A stretch of DNA of 64,000 bases from Phytoseiulus persimilis (GCA_037576195.1 CM075102.1:22936745-23000744); one strand, 5' to 3'. Positions 47,621 to 60,252 are shown, counted from the first letter of the stretch. A program made the numbers and translations. The notes: generated by a model not told the origin, from the sequence alone.

Positions 47621-50317
47621 ACTTCCCACAGAATGCTGAGGATTGATGTGCTCGAGCTTTGAGCCGGAGGTTCCGTTTTTCCCGTCCTGAGAGTCTAGCG
47701 GATCAGTCCGAAATAGGGTTCCCCGATGAGCAGTAGAAAGTAGCGAAGTTCAACTTCCGATCGAGTTGGGGGCGGGGAACGGAAACGGATAAGCAGGATA
47801 GGAATAATCATGCATGGATTGAAATAGCTTTGAACGGGTCGTCCCTGGGAGGGAACGTCAGCCGCGAGAACTTCTTGATGTCTCATGGCGTCCGTTGTCT
47901 TATTCTGGATGTAAGCCCTCGACAACTAAAACAAGGACAATGACGATAGCCTTGCGACTTCCTACGGTTGTCACTGACACGGCAACACGACAAGAAACTT
48001 TTTGGTGAAGTTCATGCATGGCAAGCTCCGTGTTTGGATCAGCTGATCGAGCCCAAAGCTCGCGCTCGTTCCCGGAGGGAAATCGTTTGATGAGATTTAC
48101 TCCCGGGAACGTTCGACTTTCGAGAGTTTTCGAAGAGTTGCAACCCCAAATCGCTTCGACATTTGAGGCCTAATTGGTTTCGGAGGAGCTTGTTCGCAAA
48201 AGGTCGAGGCAGTTAAACCAGAGATTTGGAGTCGCCTCTGATGGTCCACAGAAAAGAGGCAGACGAGTCCTTATGCAATCGCGGCCAGGCGGCCTTCTGC
48301 AGTCGTTCATTACGGGCGATTCTGTTTCTCATCTCGTAGCACATTATCTATGAGTGGATGTCGTTGCCAAATCGAAGATCGGAGTGCAGTTCCATGATAT
48401 GTGAGCGTGTCTTCTGAACCGTGAGTAATCCAATTCCGAAAGTTCTCCCCATGACGCGCATTTCGGAGAACCGGGGGCTGAGTTCAGTCGCTCTCGAGTG
48501 AGTCTCGATGGAGATTCTGAAGGGCAGGACTCGGTGATTCCCTCTGACACCGAGCTGTCAAACGAAGCTCGTCATCCAGTCTACGTAGCAAAGATGCCCC
48601 AAAAAATAATCTCAATGAAAACGTTAATGCTTTCGATTATTATCCGTTGAGACGTAGATTAGTCTTATCGCAGTCCAGAGGCCAAGTTTCTCCTCTCCTC
48701 AATGATGAGAGGTCTTTGTTCACACAAGCCAACGTCTGCATTTCAAACAACCAACTTTTCGAGCACCGACGAAATCCACTTTGCCAGGTTTGTCAATCGT
48801 TAACTCTTTTGTCCCGCAAGCGGCGCCTGTCAAACTCCGCGGTGGGCGCCCAGTCTTGAGGATATTCCACGTGAGTTACGCAGTCTCTGGCACTCCGTTT
48901 GCGCATCAGAAGAATGTCGGGCTCACTGGGATTTTCCTTTGCGGCCATCCAGAAACTAATGTGCGTGTCCGGAGAGCTCATTCCACGAACTCGTCAGAAT
49001 TAGCGAGGAGCTGGATTGTTGCCTGGTGCCGCGCGTTTTCATCGCGAATCGTCTAGGCGTACCGTCCGACATTAAACATTCACAAATCTGGCTGTGTCAG
49101 CGTAAACTAATTCTGTAGTCTCTGTTTGATAAGTGTGAGAGCCGTCAGAAGTGTCCATACCGGATTACCCTGTGTAAGTGCTGTGCCGTGCTCGCCAGGG
49201 ACTCCGGTCCGATTCGACTCGGGGCTAACTGGATCCCTGTTGCAGAGGTCGGTATAAGAGCTGAAAGATGGATATCTCCACGTACTTAGGGATGACAACC
49301 AGGACAGAATCCAGCCGAGATTTGCCAATCGAGGAGCAAACGACAACCGCAGCGAGTTCTGTAAGTCGCCCGAGGTTCGATAGCTTTAATGAAGTCGAGC
49401 TTGATGAGTGCTTCGCGTGTCTCTCGTGTTGCGGGTTTCAGAAAGTTTTCCTCGGCTCGCAAGGCGCATGACCGTTCTTACAATTCAAACGAAGGATGAG
49501 ACGGCTGCGTCAGCTCGGTATCCTTCGAATCACCGATCGAGGTCTAACCAGCGATTCAATGTAGCTCGTGGGGACCGATGATGCGGATCTTTCCGAACAC
49601 AAACACATACAAGACCGGAACAGCGAGCGCAGTACAGAAGTCGTGGAATACACGAGTGTATATGAAATTCTGGTCGACGCGAATCGGTTCTCGACAGAAG
49701 TTCCGATGTTTAAATTTTCTGGTAGAGATCGCCGTAATCGGGGGATTGTGGCATCACATCAAATATCTTCGGTATCGCAACAGGGAAAGGGAGCCAACGA
49801 GGAAATTCCCGCTTACTCTCCAAACCGACTCCGTCAAACTCACTGCCCTCTCCAATCGCCGGAGAGCGAGAACGGATAGACAACAAGGTTGTCCGGTTCT
49901 GTGCCAGACCTCCTTTCGGACAGTGTAGTAGAGGATTCGTGATACGCGTTTCAGACCGGAGCATTCGGGTAATCGTTGAGAGATAACTTATTTCCATAAG
50001 CGATCTGGGTGTTAATCTTGTATCTCATGGCTCGGCGAATTCCGGAAATAGAGGTTATCAGGTGTCCGAAAGTAGAATGCGATAATGTAGCATGAGCCGA
50101 GAATGCTGTTCGATACCGGGCCACCGGGGAGAATGATGAATGCTCGCCCGGTTCTCCGCACAACGCCGACGGATTTTCAACGAAATTCCGTGTGTTCAAT
50201 AGAATGCCAATCAAATCTTAGCTTTCCTCGACGTCGACGGGAGAGAGACATTCAAAAAACGACCTGAACATCCACGGCCACTCGAACAAACCGAATATCA
50301 TTTTCCTTGTATTTCAG
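47621..50317. other. Stretch without a recognised gene
   Basis: Open frames occur but with no homology. A minus-strand hydrophobic frame near 49.56-49.72 kb (FCTALAVPVLYVFVFGKIR) and another near 50.03-50.15 kb could be membrane segments. They lack a consistent exon chain and are not called. Confidence 0.3.
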
Positions 50318-50332
50318 GAAACGAACGGAAAC

Positions 50333-50818
50333 ATGGCGGCAGCTCTAGCCAATGTTGAGACCGTCGATGGCATCTTCTCAGCGATTGAAGCCTTCATTAA
50401 CGAGGATCTCGTGAAACAAGTGAAAGGAGTTTTCTGCTTCGATGTTAAAGGTTCGATAGTTTCGCAAATATCACGATCCTTGTCTCTGCAATCCGAGAGT
50501 CTTTGTTCCGCTCAACGGCAACTCGTCAGTTGAGTATGTCACGTCCTGAGCTCACTCAAATTCCTCAATCGAACAGGTGAACCCGAACCGTTCTACGTGG
50601 ATCTGAAGAACGGCTCTGGATCCTGTGGTAAGGGCAAGCCCCCCAAAGGCAGCCCCGACGTCACATTGTCCATGGACAAAACGACGTTCATGCAGATGTT
50701 CACCGGGAAGCTTAACCCTACGAATGCTTTCATGGGAGGAAAACTCAGCCTGAAGGGTGATCTGCCGGTCGCGATGAAGTTGGATCGCCTCATGGGTCAG
50801 ATGAGATCGAAACTGTGA
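50333..50818 (+). CDS. Sterol carrier protein 2 (SCP2-domain protein)
   Basis: Exons 50333-50450 and 50577-50818 join in phase 1 to 119 residues, one SCP2 domain and nothing else. Recognisable features are the N-terminal helix (VDGIFSAIEAFINEDL), FDVKG, FYVDLKNGSGSCGKGKP, DVTLSMDKTTFMQMFTGKLN and AFMGGKLSLKGDLPVAMKL. SCP2 binds fatty acids, acyl-CoAs and sterols in a hydrophobic tunnel. The C-terminus is RSKL-stop, a classic type 1 peroxisomal targeting signal, so peroxisomal location is expected. The ATG follows an acceptor (tatttcag) by 15 bases, indicating a 5' untranslated exon upstream. The single coding intron uses an unusual donor, GTTCGA, but the join GEPEPFYVDL is unambiguous. Length matches stand-alone arthropod SCP2 rather than the thiolase fusion SCPx. 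Confidence 0.93.
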
Positions 50819-51083
50819 TTCCTCTCCCTGCGGCTTCTCTACCGAATAATGGCATCCCAGTCAAAACCAATGTAAACCGTGATTTTAGGCATGGGAACGA
50901 CGTGTGTCGTCAGATCGCCTTGCAGGGCTGAATGGAGTTAGGATGAACTATTTTTCTACAGTTTTGTAGATTAATCGACTGGATCGAGGGACAATTACAC
51001 GATCAGCCGACACCTACGAACCTGTGATCAAGCTCAAAAGTGGTGCGCTACATTTATTTTTCAAACCTGTCTGTTACGAATGA

Positions 51084-51089
51084 AATAAA
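51084..51089 (+). terminator. Polyadenylation signal of SCP2
   Basis: AATAAA 266 bases after the SCP2 stop codon. Confidence 0.6.
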
Positions 51090-51616
51090 ACTCAAGCCAC
51101 GAGATCGGCTGCACTTCCTAAGGCGGGTGTCACAATCCAACAATTTGAGAGCCGAAAATCTCGCAACGATCCGGTTCAATTTTCGTTGCCGAATCTGGAG
51201 CTGTGCTCCTACCCCGAACGTGCATTCGATGGATACGATCGATTTTCATCTAATTGTGTCTTGTAGGGAGGTTCGACAGAGTGAAGATTGAATCTGGACG
51301 AGATCTGCATCGTGTGGAGCTTTCTCAGCTCCGTAGCAACGATGGCGGAGAACCTGCGGTATTTTAGCCGAGCTTTCCAACGAAAAGTTCGAACCGAAAA
51401 CCGAGACTGAGACGAAATTCGTAACGATTGCGGTTTCGGCGATCGTCGGAATGTGGATGGCTAGGAAAATGAGTGTCGCTGCTTTACCCGCTAAGTCATC
51501 CAAGCCAAGCCAAAGCTTGGTAACTCGCCACGCATGGTTTGGTATCCACCCTGCTTCGAAGTCCACATTCTCGCGAGGGGTATGCCGTTGGGATCTGCCG
51601 TTCGTTGCTCACTGAG

Positions 51617-51703
51617 GATCTTCCGCAGCTCATCCCTCAACACGCTATCATGAGCTTCGGGGCAGTCCACGAAGATTGCTTTCAGCACCGTTCTCTCAGT
51701 TCT
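51617..51703 (-). CDS. Probable exon of an unrecognised minus-strand gene
   Basis: On the minus strand an acceptor cccattacag is followed by an open frame beginning MTRTERTVLKAIFVDCPEA and continuing SVLRDELRKIL to a CCTCA-GTGAGC donor. Both splice sites are good and the residues are protein-like, with a predicted helical pattern. Flanking exons could not be fixed. Two candidate downstream exons at 51.2-51.5 kb exist in different frames. No family recognised. The gene would converge on SCP2. Confidence 0.3.
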
Positions 51704-53252
51704 CGTCATTTCTGTAATGGGTGCCAATATCCAGAGGATTTCATCTTCACGCCTCCTTTTGCTGTGATCATCGACCATTCTCCCGAGTATCCCATCTGCC
51801 TCCCTCCATACATGTCTTCTCGCATTTGAGATTCCGGCGGAGACTCTTCCTTCTTGGGTCCGCCGTCTGGATCAGAACCCTTCTCCCCTCTTTCGGTTCC
51901 GAGGATACGTTCTCCTCCTATCTGATAATCCTTGTAGATACCCAAGCAAGACAATCAAGACCGACCCTCTGCAGAGCTTTCGGGACTTTCTCAGAGGCTT
52001 CCACCTCTGCCGCGCTTTGCTTGCGCCCGTAGCAACAATTTCGAACTGCATTTGACCCTAAATTCCAATTTTTCTCCGTCTGTGTGTTTTCAAATATGTG
52101 TGTGTGGTATGTTCAACAATTCAATTCATATAGTTCGTCATCATCTGCGCTGCATCACTCTCGTAGCATATGATACAAATCTCAGAGAGGAGGAAACTCG
52201 AGATGGATCTCCTCCAGAACCCCGAACGCGGGACATGTTTCAGAGAAGGTTTCCACGAAGGATGAATGATGTAAAGATCCATTATATGGGGGATGTCCCA
52301 GAAATTGGAAACCCTTTATTCCGAAGAGGCAGCTGATCGAAATGTTTCGATGAGAAGAACACTATTGCATTCAAGACAGATCCATTTCTCCTTATCTCTG
52401 AACGAGCAATCGTGACGTCCCAAAGCTCTCATTGGTTTCTGATCATTTCATTGCCGCGTGTTTCTCCGAGATCTCCGCTTTTTGGGTGAACATCCTAACT
52501 ACCAGCCGGCAGTCGGCCGACGGGACTCCGGTCCCTTGCATCGAAAGCTTTTCTCTCTCTTCATCGGATCAACATCATTCCTGGAACTACCTTCTCATAC
52601 GATGGACATCGATGAGCCGTGTTCACGATTCGAGATAGACCTCAGCAGCGAAGCTTCTCTGCATCTGATTTCCAGAACTGAGAGGTGAAAAACCGTTCAT
52701 TTTCGGATCCAACATCGGAAGGGCTCAGAAGTCTAGCAACTACTCAAGCAGAGTCGATTTCGCTGCTCACTCTAGGACGCAGACGGTAGACCCCATCACC
52801 TCCTCAGCACAAGAAACCTGAGCGACGATAAATTACATGTATGCATATTCCCACTTCGATTTCGAAACTCGGAACGGATTTGAGATACATCTGAGGAGTT
52901 TGAACAACGAAACGTCCGAATCCAGAGATGTCTCAAATGTGCGATTCTCAGGGATGTCACCAATCCACTGTGCTCGAGCTGAATCAACTTCCGGATTTCG
53001 CGATCAGTTCCAGATCGTCCGGTCCAGGCCTCACAGTCCGAGGCATTCGCAGCTCGTGCTCCTCGACACAGTGGAGAATGAATCCATCAAAGCGTAGGTC
53101 AGTTCGTTGGAGTTCAATAACCCTCAGGCAGCTCCTCTTACGCGAATATTGCCGCCTCAATCCGATTTCCTCGTTGCGAGTCCGCGAAAAACGAGTTAGT
53201 ACAACGGGTCCTCAGTTCCCACGGTTTCTCATGCTCGCGGCCTCCCTTTCAG
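51704..53252. other. No gene recognised; upstream of CENP-C-like gene
   Basis: The first exon or exons of the CENP-C-like gene should lie here, because its first visible exon begins at an acceptor in phase 2. No start exon could be chosen. No other feature is supported. Confidence 0.3.
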
Positions 53253-56200
53253 CACGACGGTGCAGAGGAATCAGCCAGGCGGATTCGTAGGTGGTGGGCG
53301 TGGTCGTGGAATCAGATTTAACTTCTCTCCGGACGGTCAGAGTCCTCTTCAAGAGTCCCGCATCCACCGGAGAGACTCGAGTCGTGATCGTAACCAGAAC
53401 ACCGGTGCGTCAGCTGCTAGGGGAGAAAGCGATGGAGGCACCAAGGGAAGCTTCCGTTCGAGAGGACCAGATCGCTCCGACGAGAAACCGTGCCCGCAAA
53501 AAAGAGCGCAACAGTCCCCCATTCGGCCCGTCAGACAAGGAACACGATTCGGCCTGCTCGCTAAGGATGCCCTCGGAGCCCGAACAGAGCCAAGGGAGCG
53601 GAACGCCCGCAATGCCGTTCGGCCGCAGCAGACAGAGATACAGGATCGTTCCAGTCGAAAAGCGAACTTGAATCGAATCAAGAGGAGCCAATCCAGCGTC
53701 AAACGCTTGGGAGACGTTCGAAAGTCGACCCCCCGCCGTGATGATGATTTTGAACGTTCTCCCAATGGAGGTGCAAGGGAGACTGAGCTAAGGCAACGGA
53801 GCATGGAACGCGATCAGGATACGAGGAACAGTCAGGATCGTCATGCACAGAATCCGGCCGAAGAGGGACCGGATCAGCACCGCATGGGGCTCGGTGGAGA
53901 TTCCACACAGTCGAATTCGCAAAGCGATGATGCATTCGAAACATATTCGGAAACTCGTGATGAGGAACGCGAGCAAAAGGGACGAAGGTTCGAGAGTCCT
54001 GCAACGAAGCGACATGTGATCGGTCCGGCAGGCTCCTCGCCACCACAAAGGTCCAGGGGCCCTCGATATGATGGAGAACCCCCAACACTTGGGAAAAAGA
54101 GCCGCCAAGTGAGGACGTCATTATCGCCGCCCTCTCGTGGGCCGGCGCGAGGTCTCAATGAAGAATCCACCGAAGAGGAGCCCACCCTCAAAGCTACAAC
54201 CCTATGGCTAGTGACTCCGATGAACAGCAGGGTACGTGCCAAGTAGGAAACAACTATTCAATCGATTTGCAGTGCTCGAACGCGCTATCAAGCATCTATT
54301 TTCAATGGAATCCTCTTCCAGTGGGATTGCCCCGGGGCGCTGGAGCAGGCATCTCAAGATTTCGCTCGATTTCGACTATGACATTCGGGACTTCGATCAA
54401 TAGGCATCTCTTAGAGCATGGAGTCGCTTGAGATGTGATCCATTCCCTCAGTTTTACAAAATCCGCACTTGAATGCAGCGTACTACCTAGTCAGAGTGCA
54501 TTCTCAGTGACGTATCGCGATTCTGAGTGATCGTGTGCCAAGATCCGGAAAGTGCGCATTTCCCTGTGAAATAAACTGGATGCTGTTTCCAGAGAGCTAA
54601 ATCATCAGAATTTTGATATGAGCTTCCCTTCTCGTTTCGGACGCTTCCTTAAGAGAATTTATTCGAGGAGGCTGTCTAGAGGACATCGGTTCGGCATTAT
54701 TCTCTTCGAAGCTCCGCAGCGTGAACGAGCGCGTCGTTGGGACCGCCCATGCTCATGTCGTTGACATGACGTTTCGACAACGATGTCAACAATGCCGGCT
54801 CCCCACTCACCCTGAACATCTGTCACAGCGTTAAGCGATTGCGTCAGCATGGCCAAGACAGCTGAATCAAGGTTTGGCTTAGCTCCTGTCGACGTTCAAA
54901 TGAGTCGGAGACCTCTATCGGGAATCGTCGAACATTGAGTCGACTGTGAACGGCGAGGGAAGCGATAGCTCACGCGTAAGAGTTCCATCTAGGAGAGTGA
55001 AGAAGTTTTTGCGAGCAGGTCGTAGAGTGGGAGCTCTGATGAAGAAGCAGAGGGCTACAACACAGTGGGTCATTTCGCCACTAATTCCAAAGGTGAGCAG
55101 CTCCCCTAAGAGAACAGCGGAAAGTGAAGTTCGAGGAGTTGCGAAGAGGTTCTGATATGGGTTTTCTTTCGGTAGAATGTGCTCCTCAAGTTTCCTTCGA
55201 TCAACTCACCGCCGGAAATCCCCCTGGTGAGATTCTCGCTGTTCGCTGCTCAGTCTCGCGATATCATTCGTGTCTTCGAACCCTTGAACAGATCACGCTC
55301 ACCTGATGTTACTTGCTATCTAGCGTATTTTCGGTGACGACCAGGCGACCCCCGAATCTTTTCGAGCTACCCTATTCGGGAGTGCTGAGGGGACAGATAT
55401 TTTGGTCCCGGACACTCCATTACCCTCTCTTCTTACGGGCATAGTTCGACGAGAGGGTCTGCTGAGACCAGCGACCGGGTCTGATCCTCCTGCACCTTCC
55501 GGAAGCCTCGAATCCGACTTTGCTCTTTGCGAACAGCTGGTTGGTCCATCTTCAACGATAGTCACAAGTTGTGACCACCACACGCCACAACCAATCATTC
55601 ATCATGCGATAGCGATGGCCCCGTTGTAAGTATCGTGGTTCCACTCAGACGAACGGCCTTCTTGTTTCCAGGAGAATGAAGATAGGGAAACATCGCTGGT
55701 GAGATTTCAACTTGTCGTGCTGGTTCATCACTTATTGCCACAGTCGGGTCTTTTTGAAGAGCTGATGCTCATCTCACGCTTCCTCCTCTCTACAGAGGGG
55801 CGCTGGTTTCCCTGGCCAGAATGACGTCCGCCGACTGAACTCTGGATCCTCACCCGCGCCCCCCAGCGACTCTCTTGAGGGGACGATCTCTCCGATCGCC
55901 CGCACTCCCTTGTCGTCTCTTTCAACGGACGAAGTTAGACGGAGAAAGCTCTTCAGCCCGTCGACTGAATTTGATATACACACACCTTTCAACAGAACCA
56001 GCATTGACCCTGACGTTTCCTTCAACGAACGGCTAGTCAGAATGTCCTCGAACGTATTCAAAAGTATTCTAAGAGAAATGCCGGCGTGATCCAATATACT
56101 TCCTTCAACTGTGACTGACGAACTTCTTAGTTTCAGAAGTACGAGAATATTGCTGACGAGATGATAACTTTCTCGCCCGTGGATTCGGGGAGCTACGGAG

Positions 56201-58403
56201 AGCCGCTAAGCGCATCCGCGAGCACTCCGTTATTCTTCGCGCGACACGGAGACTCTGGAAATATCGGCGCTATGGAGTTCGTCCCTGGAACGCCCGAAGA
56301 CCGAGCCGGACTCGCAGGCCGCAGGTCGTACGCATTCTAGTGATCTGGCAAGCGAGAACGCTTCTTTGATATTCGCTTTAGGCGTTCCGAGCTTTCTGCG
56401 AAATTTTAGAGAGTTCCACCAGTGTTCTCAGCTATTGATGGACTCGCTGGAAGTTAAATACTTGACTGTGGTATCGACTAGAGCTCCTATAGAGAATCGG
56501 AGCGACGAAAAAAAAAGAGAGTTCAGCGAGCATCGAATCAGGGTTTCCTAGGTCAAATCCTCATTCTCATATGGGTTCCCGCTGCTGCCCGCAAGCCCCC
56601 AGTTTCTCGACCCAAGAGATCATGGCATCTATCGGATCAAAACCGCGATGAACTCTCCAAGTTGATTTTTCTGAAGAACGCAGAGTGCGGCCTAATGCCA
56701 GGTAGACGAAATTATCTTTCATAATTTTTTAGAGTACACCATCTTCATTTCTCCTCGATTCGCTCCCCTATTCCTTCGAAGATTTTTCAATTTTGATAGT
56801 TCGACAGAATGTATTCCCTCATTACTGGTTCGTATGCACTTATGCTGAACTCCGTTTGGAATGGAGCGCGCGATTTACAAAAGAAGTCTTTCCTAGAAGT
56901 TCTGATCGGAACAGGCGCGTACTAGGCTTCCCAGCGGGTTTTCGCTGGGAAACAAGTTCGGTCTGGGAATCGCGTTTTGCTACACGGTTCGATACTCTGG
57001 AACTTGTCCTAACTCTGAAACGGACAGAAAAATGAGCCCATTCTTAGTTATCCAGGCGTTAATCCAGTGATATACCATAGCCGAAATGAGAACGTGTTGA
57101 CTTGATTTTCGACATTTTCTCTCCGTTTTTATTATTCAGTGTCATTGTTCTCCTTTCGCATATTCATTATTCATCCAATACCTAAGAGGTAACATAAGCT
57201 TCTTCACGAAGACTAACTTGGCTAGTATACAAAACTTAGCTCCGTCCAATGTTTTAAGGCGCGTGATCATTCGTTCGATGATAATAAAATAAAAAGAACT
57301 GAGAGGAGATACGATGATAATAGAACTACCGATAATGCGTAACGGAATATTCATAGCCTAGAGGAGGGGATAGAGGAGCCGCGGCGGAGCTTGGCGGGTG
57401 GGGATTCGATAGAAATCGAGTAGCCTCTCCATCGAGTGTTTTTACATTGCTACATTTGTTGTTTTGTGGTTGGTTGGTCTGGAGCAGCTTGTCCAATTCA
57501 ATTCTTCTTCTCACAATATACAGAACTCAGGATACACACAAACTCGCACACTGGTTCTCACGCTCACATGTACGCACGCACTCAAGCTCTCACGCACATA
57601 CATGCAGCTTCTTACGTGAAGTTCGAGGCTCATAAGACGTCACTCGACCCGGCCTCCAAAGACCGATTCCATACCGAGCTTTGCTCATGCCCATTCAGGT
57701 TCCGGTCTCACCCATTTGTGCTGGTCGTCTCCTCCAACACTTGCTCTGATATAACTCCTTGTGAACGGTGGAAGTTGTTTCAATTGGATTCCAGAAACTT
57801 CAGGCACGTGGTTTGTCCATTCGATAATTTGTTGAACAACTGGGGACTTTTCGGTTCCACGACTGTTCTCTGGGTCCCGAAATGCACTCCTAGGCCGGCC
57901 GTGAACGACAGCGAGCGGAGAACCAAGGATGAGGGAAGTTAAGGAATCTTCCGAATCTATCACCCGTTGGCTAGGTCGAAGATGCATCCGAATTCGATGA
58001 TGATCTCGTAGGGGAAGCTATGATTAAAAACAACTCAGAGCGGATTGCATAGAATTCACGGAGAGCTTCGCGTCGAAGTTAGGTATATTGACAGCGAGTG
58101 GAGACATATTGCGAAATCCGGCAAGGCTTTGATCGGAGTTCAAAGTCTGACTCGCCTTCAACTGGAGGCCGGAACGTTACTGTTTGCTGTGAGAGGAGTT
58201 TGGCGTGAGGAGATCCCGAGAGATGAGGTGACACCTTGTGCCATCGGTCGAACTCCGCTCGACCCGTGATCTGATGCTCGTTTCCGCGCCGGCGAGGCGG
58301 TCACGCGGATGATTCCAGCCGAGTTCAAATTTCGCGGGCAGCCCAACTCAACGGAACCAGTGAATATTACCCGTCGCTCCCGAAAAGCTCAGGGGTCTTG
58401 GTG
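53253..58403 (+). CDS. Centromere protein C-like (CENP-C), 5' end missing
   Basis: A chain of plus-strand exons (53253-54231, about 54906-55092, 55176-55226, 55324-55625, 55672-55698, 55798 to about 56086, 56137-56324, 56897 to about 56986, 58039-58227, 58303-58403) encodes a long, basic, disordered protein ending in a domain that matches the CENP-C cupin. In the 58039 exon, HGELRV, then SGKALIGVQ, then GTLLFAVRG align with human HGELKV, TGKLILGPQ and DILVFYVNFG. In the last exon, AEFKFRGQPNSTEPVNI corresponds to the SGNYYNIKN strand. CENP-C scaffolds the inner kinetochore on CENP-A nucleosomes and its cupin dimerises. A motif-like RRSSDRNRRVLGFPAGFRW spans 56324/56897. The early exons are assigned by strand, position and phase only. 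Uncertain points: the start, the donor ending the 55798 exon, the exon linking 56986 to 58039, and the final junction, which needs a GCGAG acceptor to skip an in-frame TGA. Confidence 0.55.
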
Positions 58404-58658
58404 AACTAGCTCCGACACACTGCGATCCGAAAAACTCGCACAGCTCCTCCCACAGGGGTCGGCAGAATGGTCACTTTCAGTGAGTTCGTTGGTGAGTACT
58501 CTGTCTTCAGAAGGGGACTGTTGCCAGGAAAAAACAAAATTGTCACCGAAGACGATTCTCCCGTTTCACGAGTCTGAAACGATTCTAATTTCCACACTCG
58601 AGTTAACCTTTGTCCGACTTCTACCGTTTTATCTAGAGTTGTATATGTACACGCGAAA

Positions 58659-58664
58659 AATAAA
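58659..58664 (+). terminator. Polyadenylation signal of the CENP-C-like gene
   Basis: AATAAA about 255 bases after the TGA ending the cupin exon. It supports this being the 3' end of a plus-strand gene. Confidence 0.5.
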
Positions 58665-60252
58665 TACACTGCTCCTCGCCCGCATTACTCGCTTGTCTCC
58701 TCTGTTTTTTTTTTCGCAGCTGCTTTGCCGCCCATCTCTTTTCTCATCGCTTGGATCCCCGGCGTAATAATCATAATTCTCGTCGTCGTAGTAGTGGTAG
58801 TAGTAGTGATGTTGGTATCGTGAATTCATTGATTCTTATCTATATCATCTAGGCGCATGTAAGTTTTGTCTTCGTTCCTCACTCCGATCGCATCTGTTAG
58901 GAAGATGTTCTCTTTGTGTTTGTGTAGGTGTTGATTCGTGGAACTCTTCGTTGGGTCCAAGAAACAAGGGAGAAAAATTTTGACACACGTCAAGAAATGC
59001 CTCTTAGCTTGCACACGATCATGAAGACCTTAAAGGTCTAGATGGGAAAATTGCTTTTTCACATTTTTTTTTTGAGAAGAATATATTGCGTCGCCAAATC
59101 TCAGTCGCGTTTTTCGGCTGCTGGCACGACGGTGCCTTAACACCGAAGGTCGACACACAAATATCGTGGCAGCGACCATCGTTGGCGAAACACGCAACTG
59201 CATGGGAATCAGGTGTTAGCAACAGTCCGAGGCGGATGACGGAGTTATCATAATGGAGACTTCGAGACTAGACTGATGAAAGCGATAGCGGTACCGATTA
59301 CGTCTTAGATGATCTGTGTCGCCACTGGGTTCCGCGACTCGACGTGGCGTGCTATCACAGATGAATTGGGGAGATCTTTCAGTCAAAAAAAACCGCCAAC
59401 GAGTCGCTAACGCAGCGTGCGCACGGGGCTCAAACGAGAAAAAGAAGCGCGATCGCGTTTCCTCTCGACGGGCTCTGCGAGCGTCCGATGCCGAACTGAA
59501 GTGCCCCCACCTCCGGTCGATATGGTGGCAGACGCTTCAAGGAAATGGTGAATCTCGCTCCGACAGCGGAGCTCCGAGAGCCCTCGTTCCCTTGCAATTG
59601 AAACCTGGAACTAATGCTAGCTACATGAGAAATAGCAGCTTTAAGCTAAAAAGACGACTAGGAAACAATGAGAACGTAACGCGGTACCATTCAACGACTC
59701 TCATCGATGAGCGTGTTCACCTCAACTGAACTTCAACCGGGGATAGTCTCGTGTCGGTCTCCTTTGTTGGTTCCGTCAATGCCTCCAGAGGTACTTTGAA
59801 AATCCTACGACAGTGATTCGTTCAGCTAATATTCACGTTGTGATGTTGTTTGTTTGCTCTCGTCTGAGTGAGTTTCTCCTCCAGATTTGCATCCGTGCTT
59901 CAGATTCATCAAGATCATCTCAGTCACATTCCCGTACAGTGCTGCGCCTTGTTTGCAGCGAACAGTCTCTAACGAGTCAACTGCTTCAATATGGCGTATT
60001 TCTTCGTTGGCGACTGCTTGTCTCAATATTCTATCGGTTTCACCCACTCTGTACAGATGGCGAGCCGAACAAAATTGTAAAAGTTCATCGTCATCAACAC
60101 GCAGCCTAAGCGAACTCCTCGATCAACTCAACTGCCAATGTCGGTGAATCGACCCGGTGTCGGCCAAGTCCGCCTCATGACTGTTGTTTCAAAGTATATC
60201 CTTACTTCTAGTTATTGTTGGTTGATTTTGTTGGTTTAGGTTGGGTTGTAGG

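Noticed and set aside
55856-55872. Second CTCF-like match on the minus strand
   Set aside because: Lies in a probable coding exon and lacks the CC and TAG positions of the consensus. Too weak to list.
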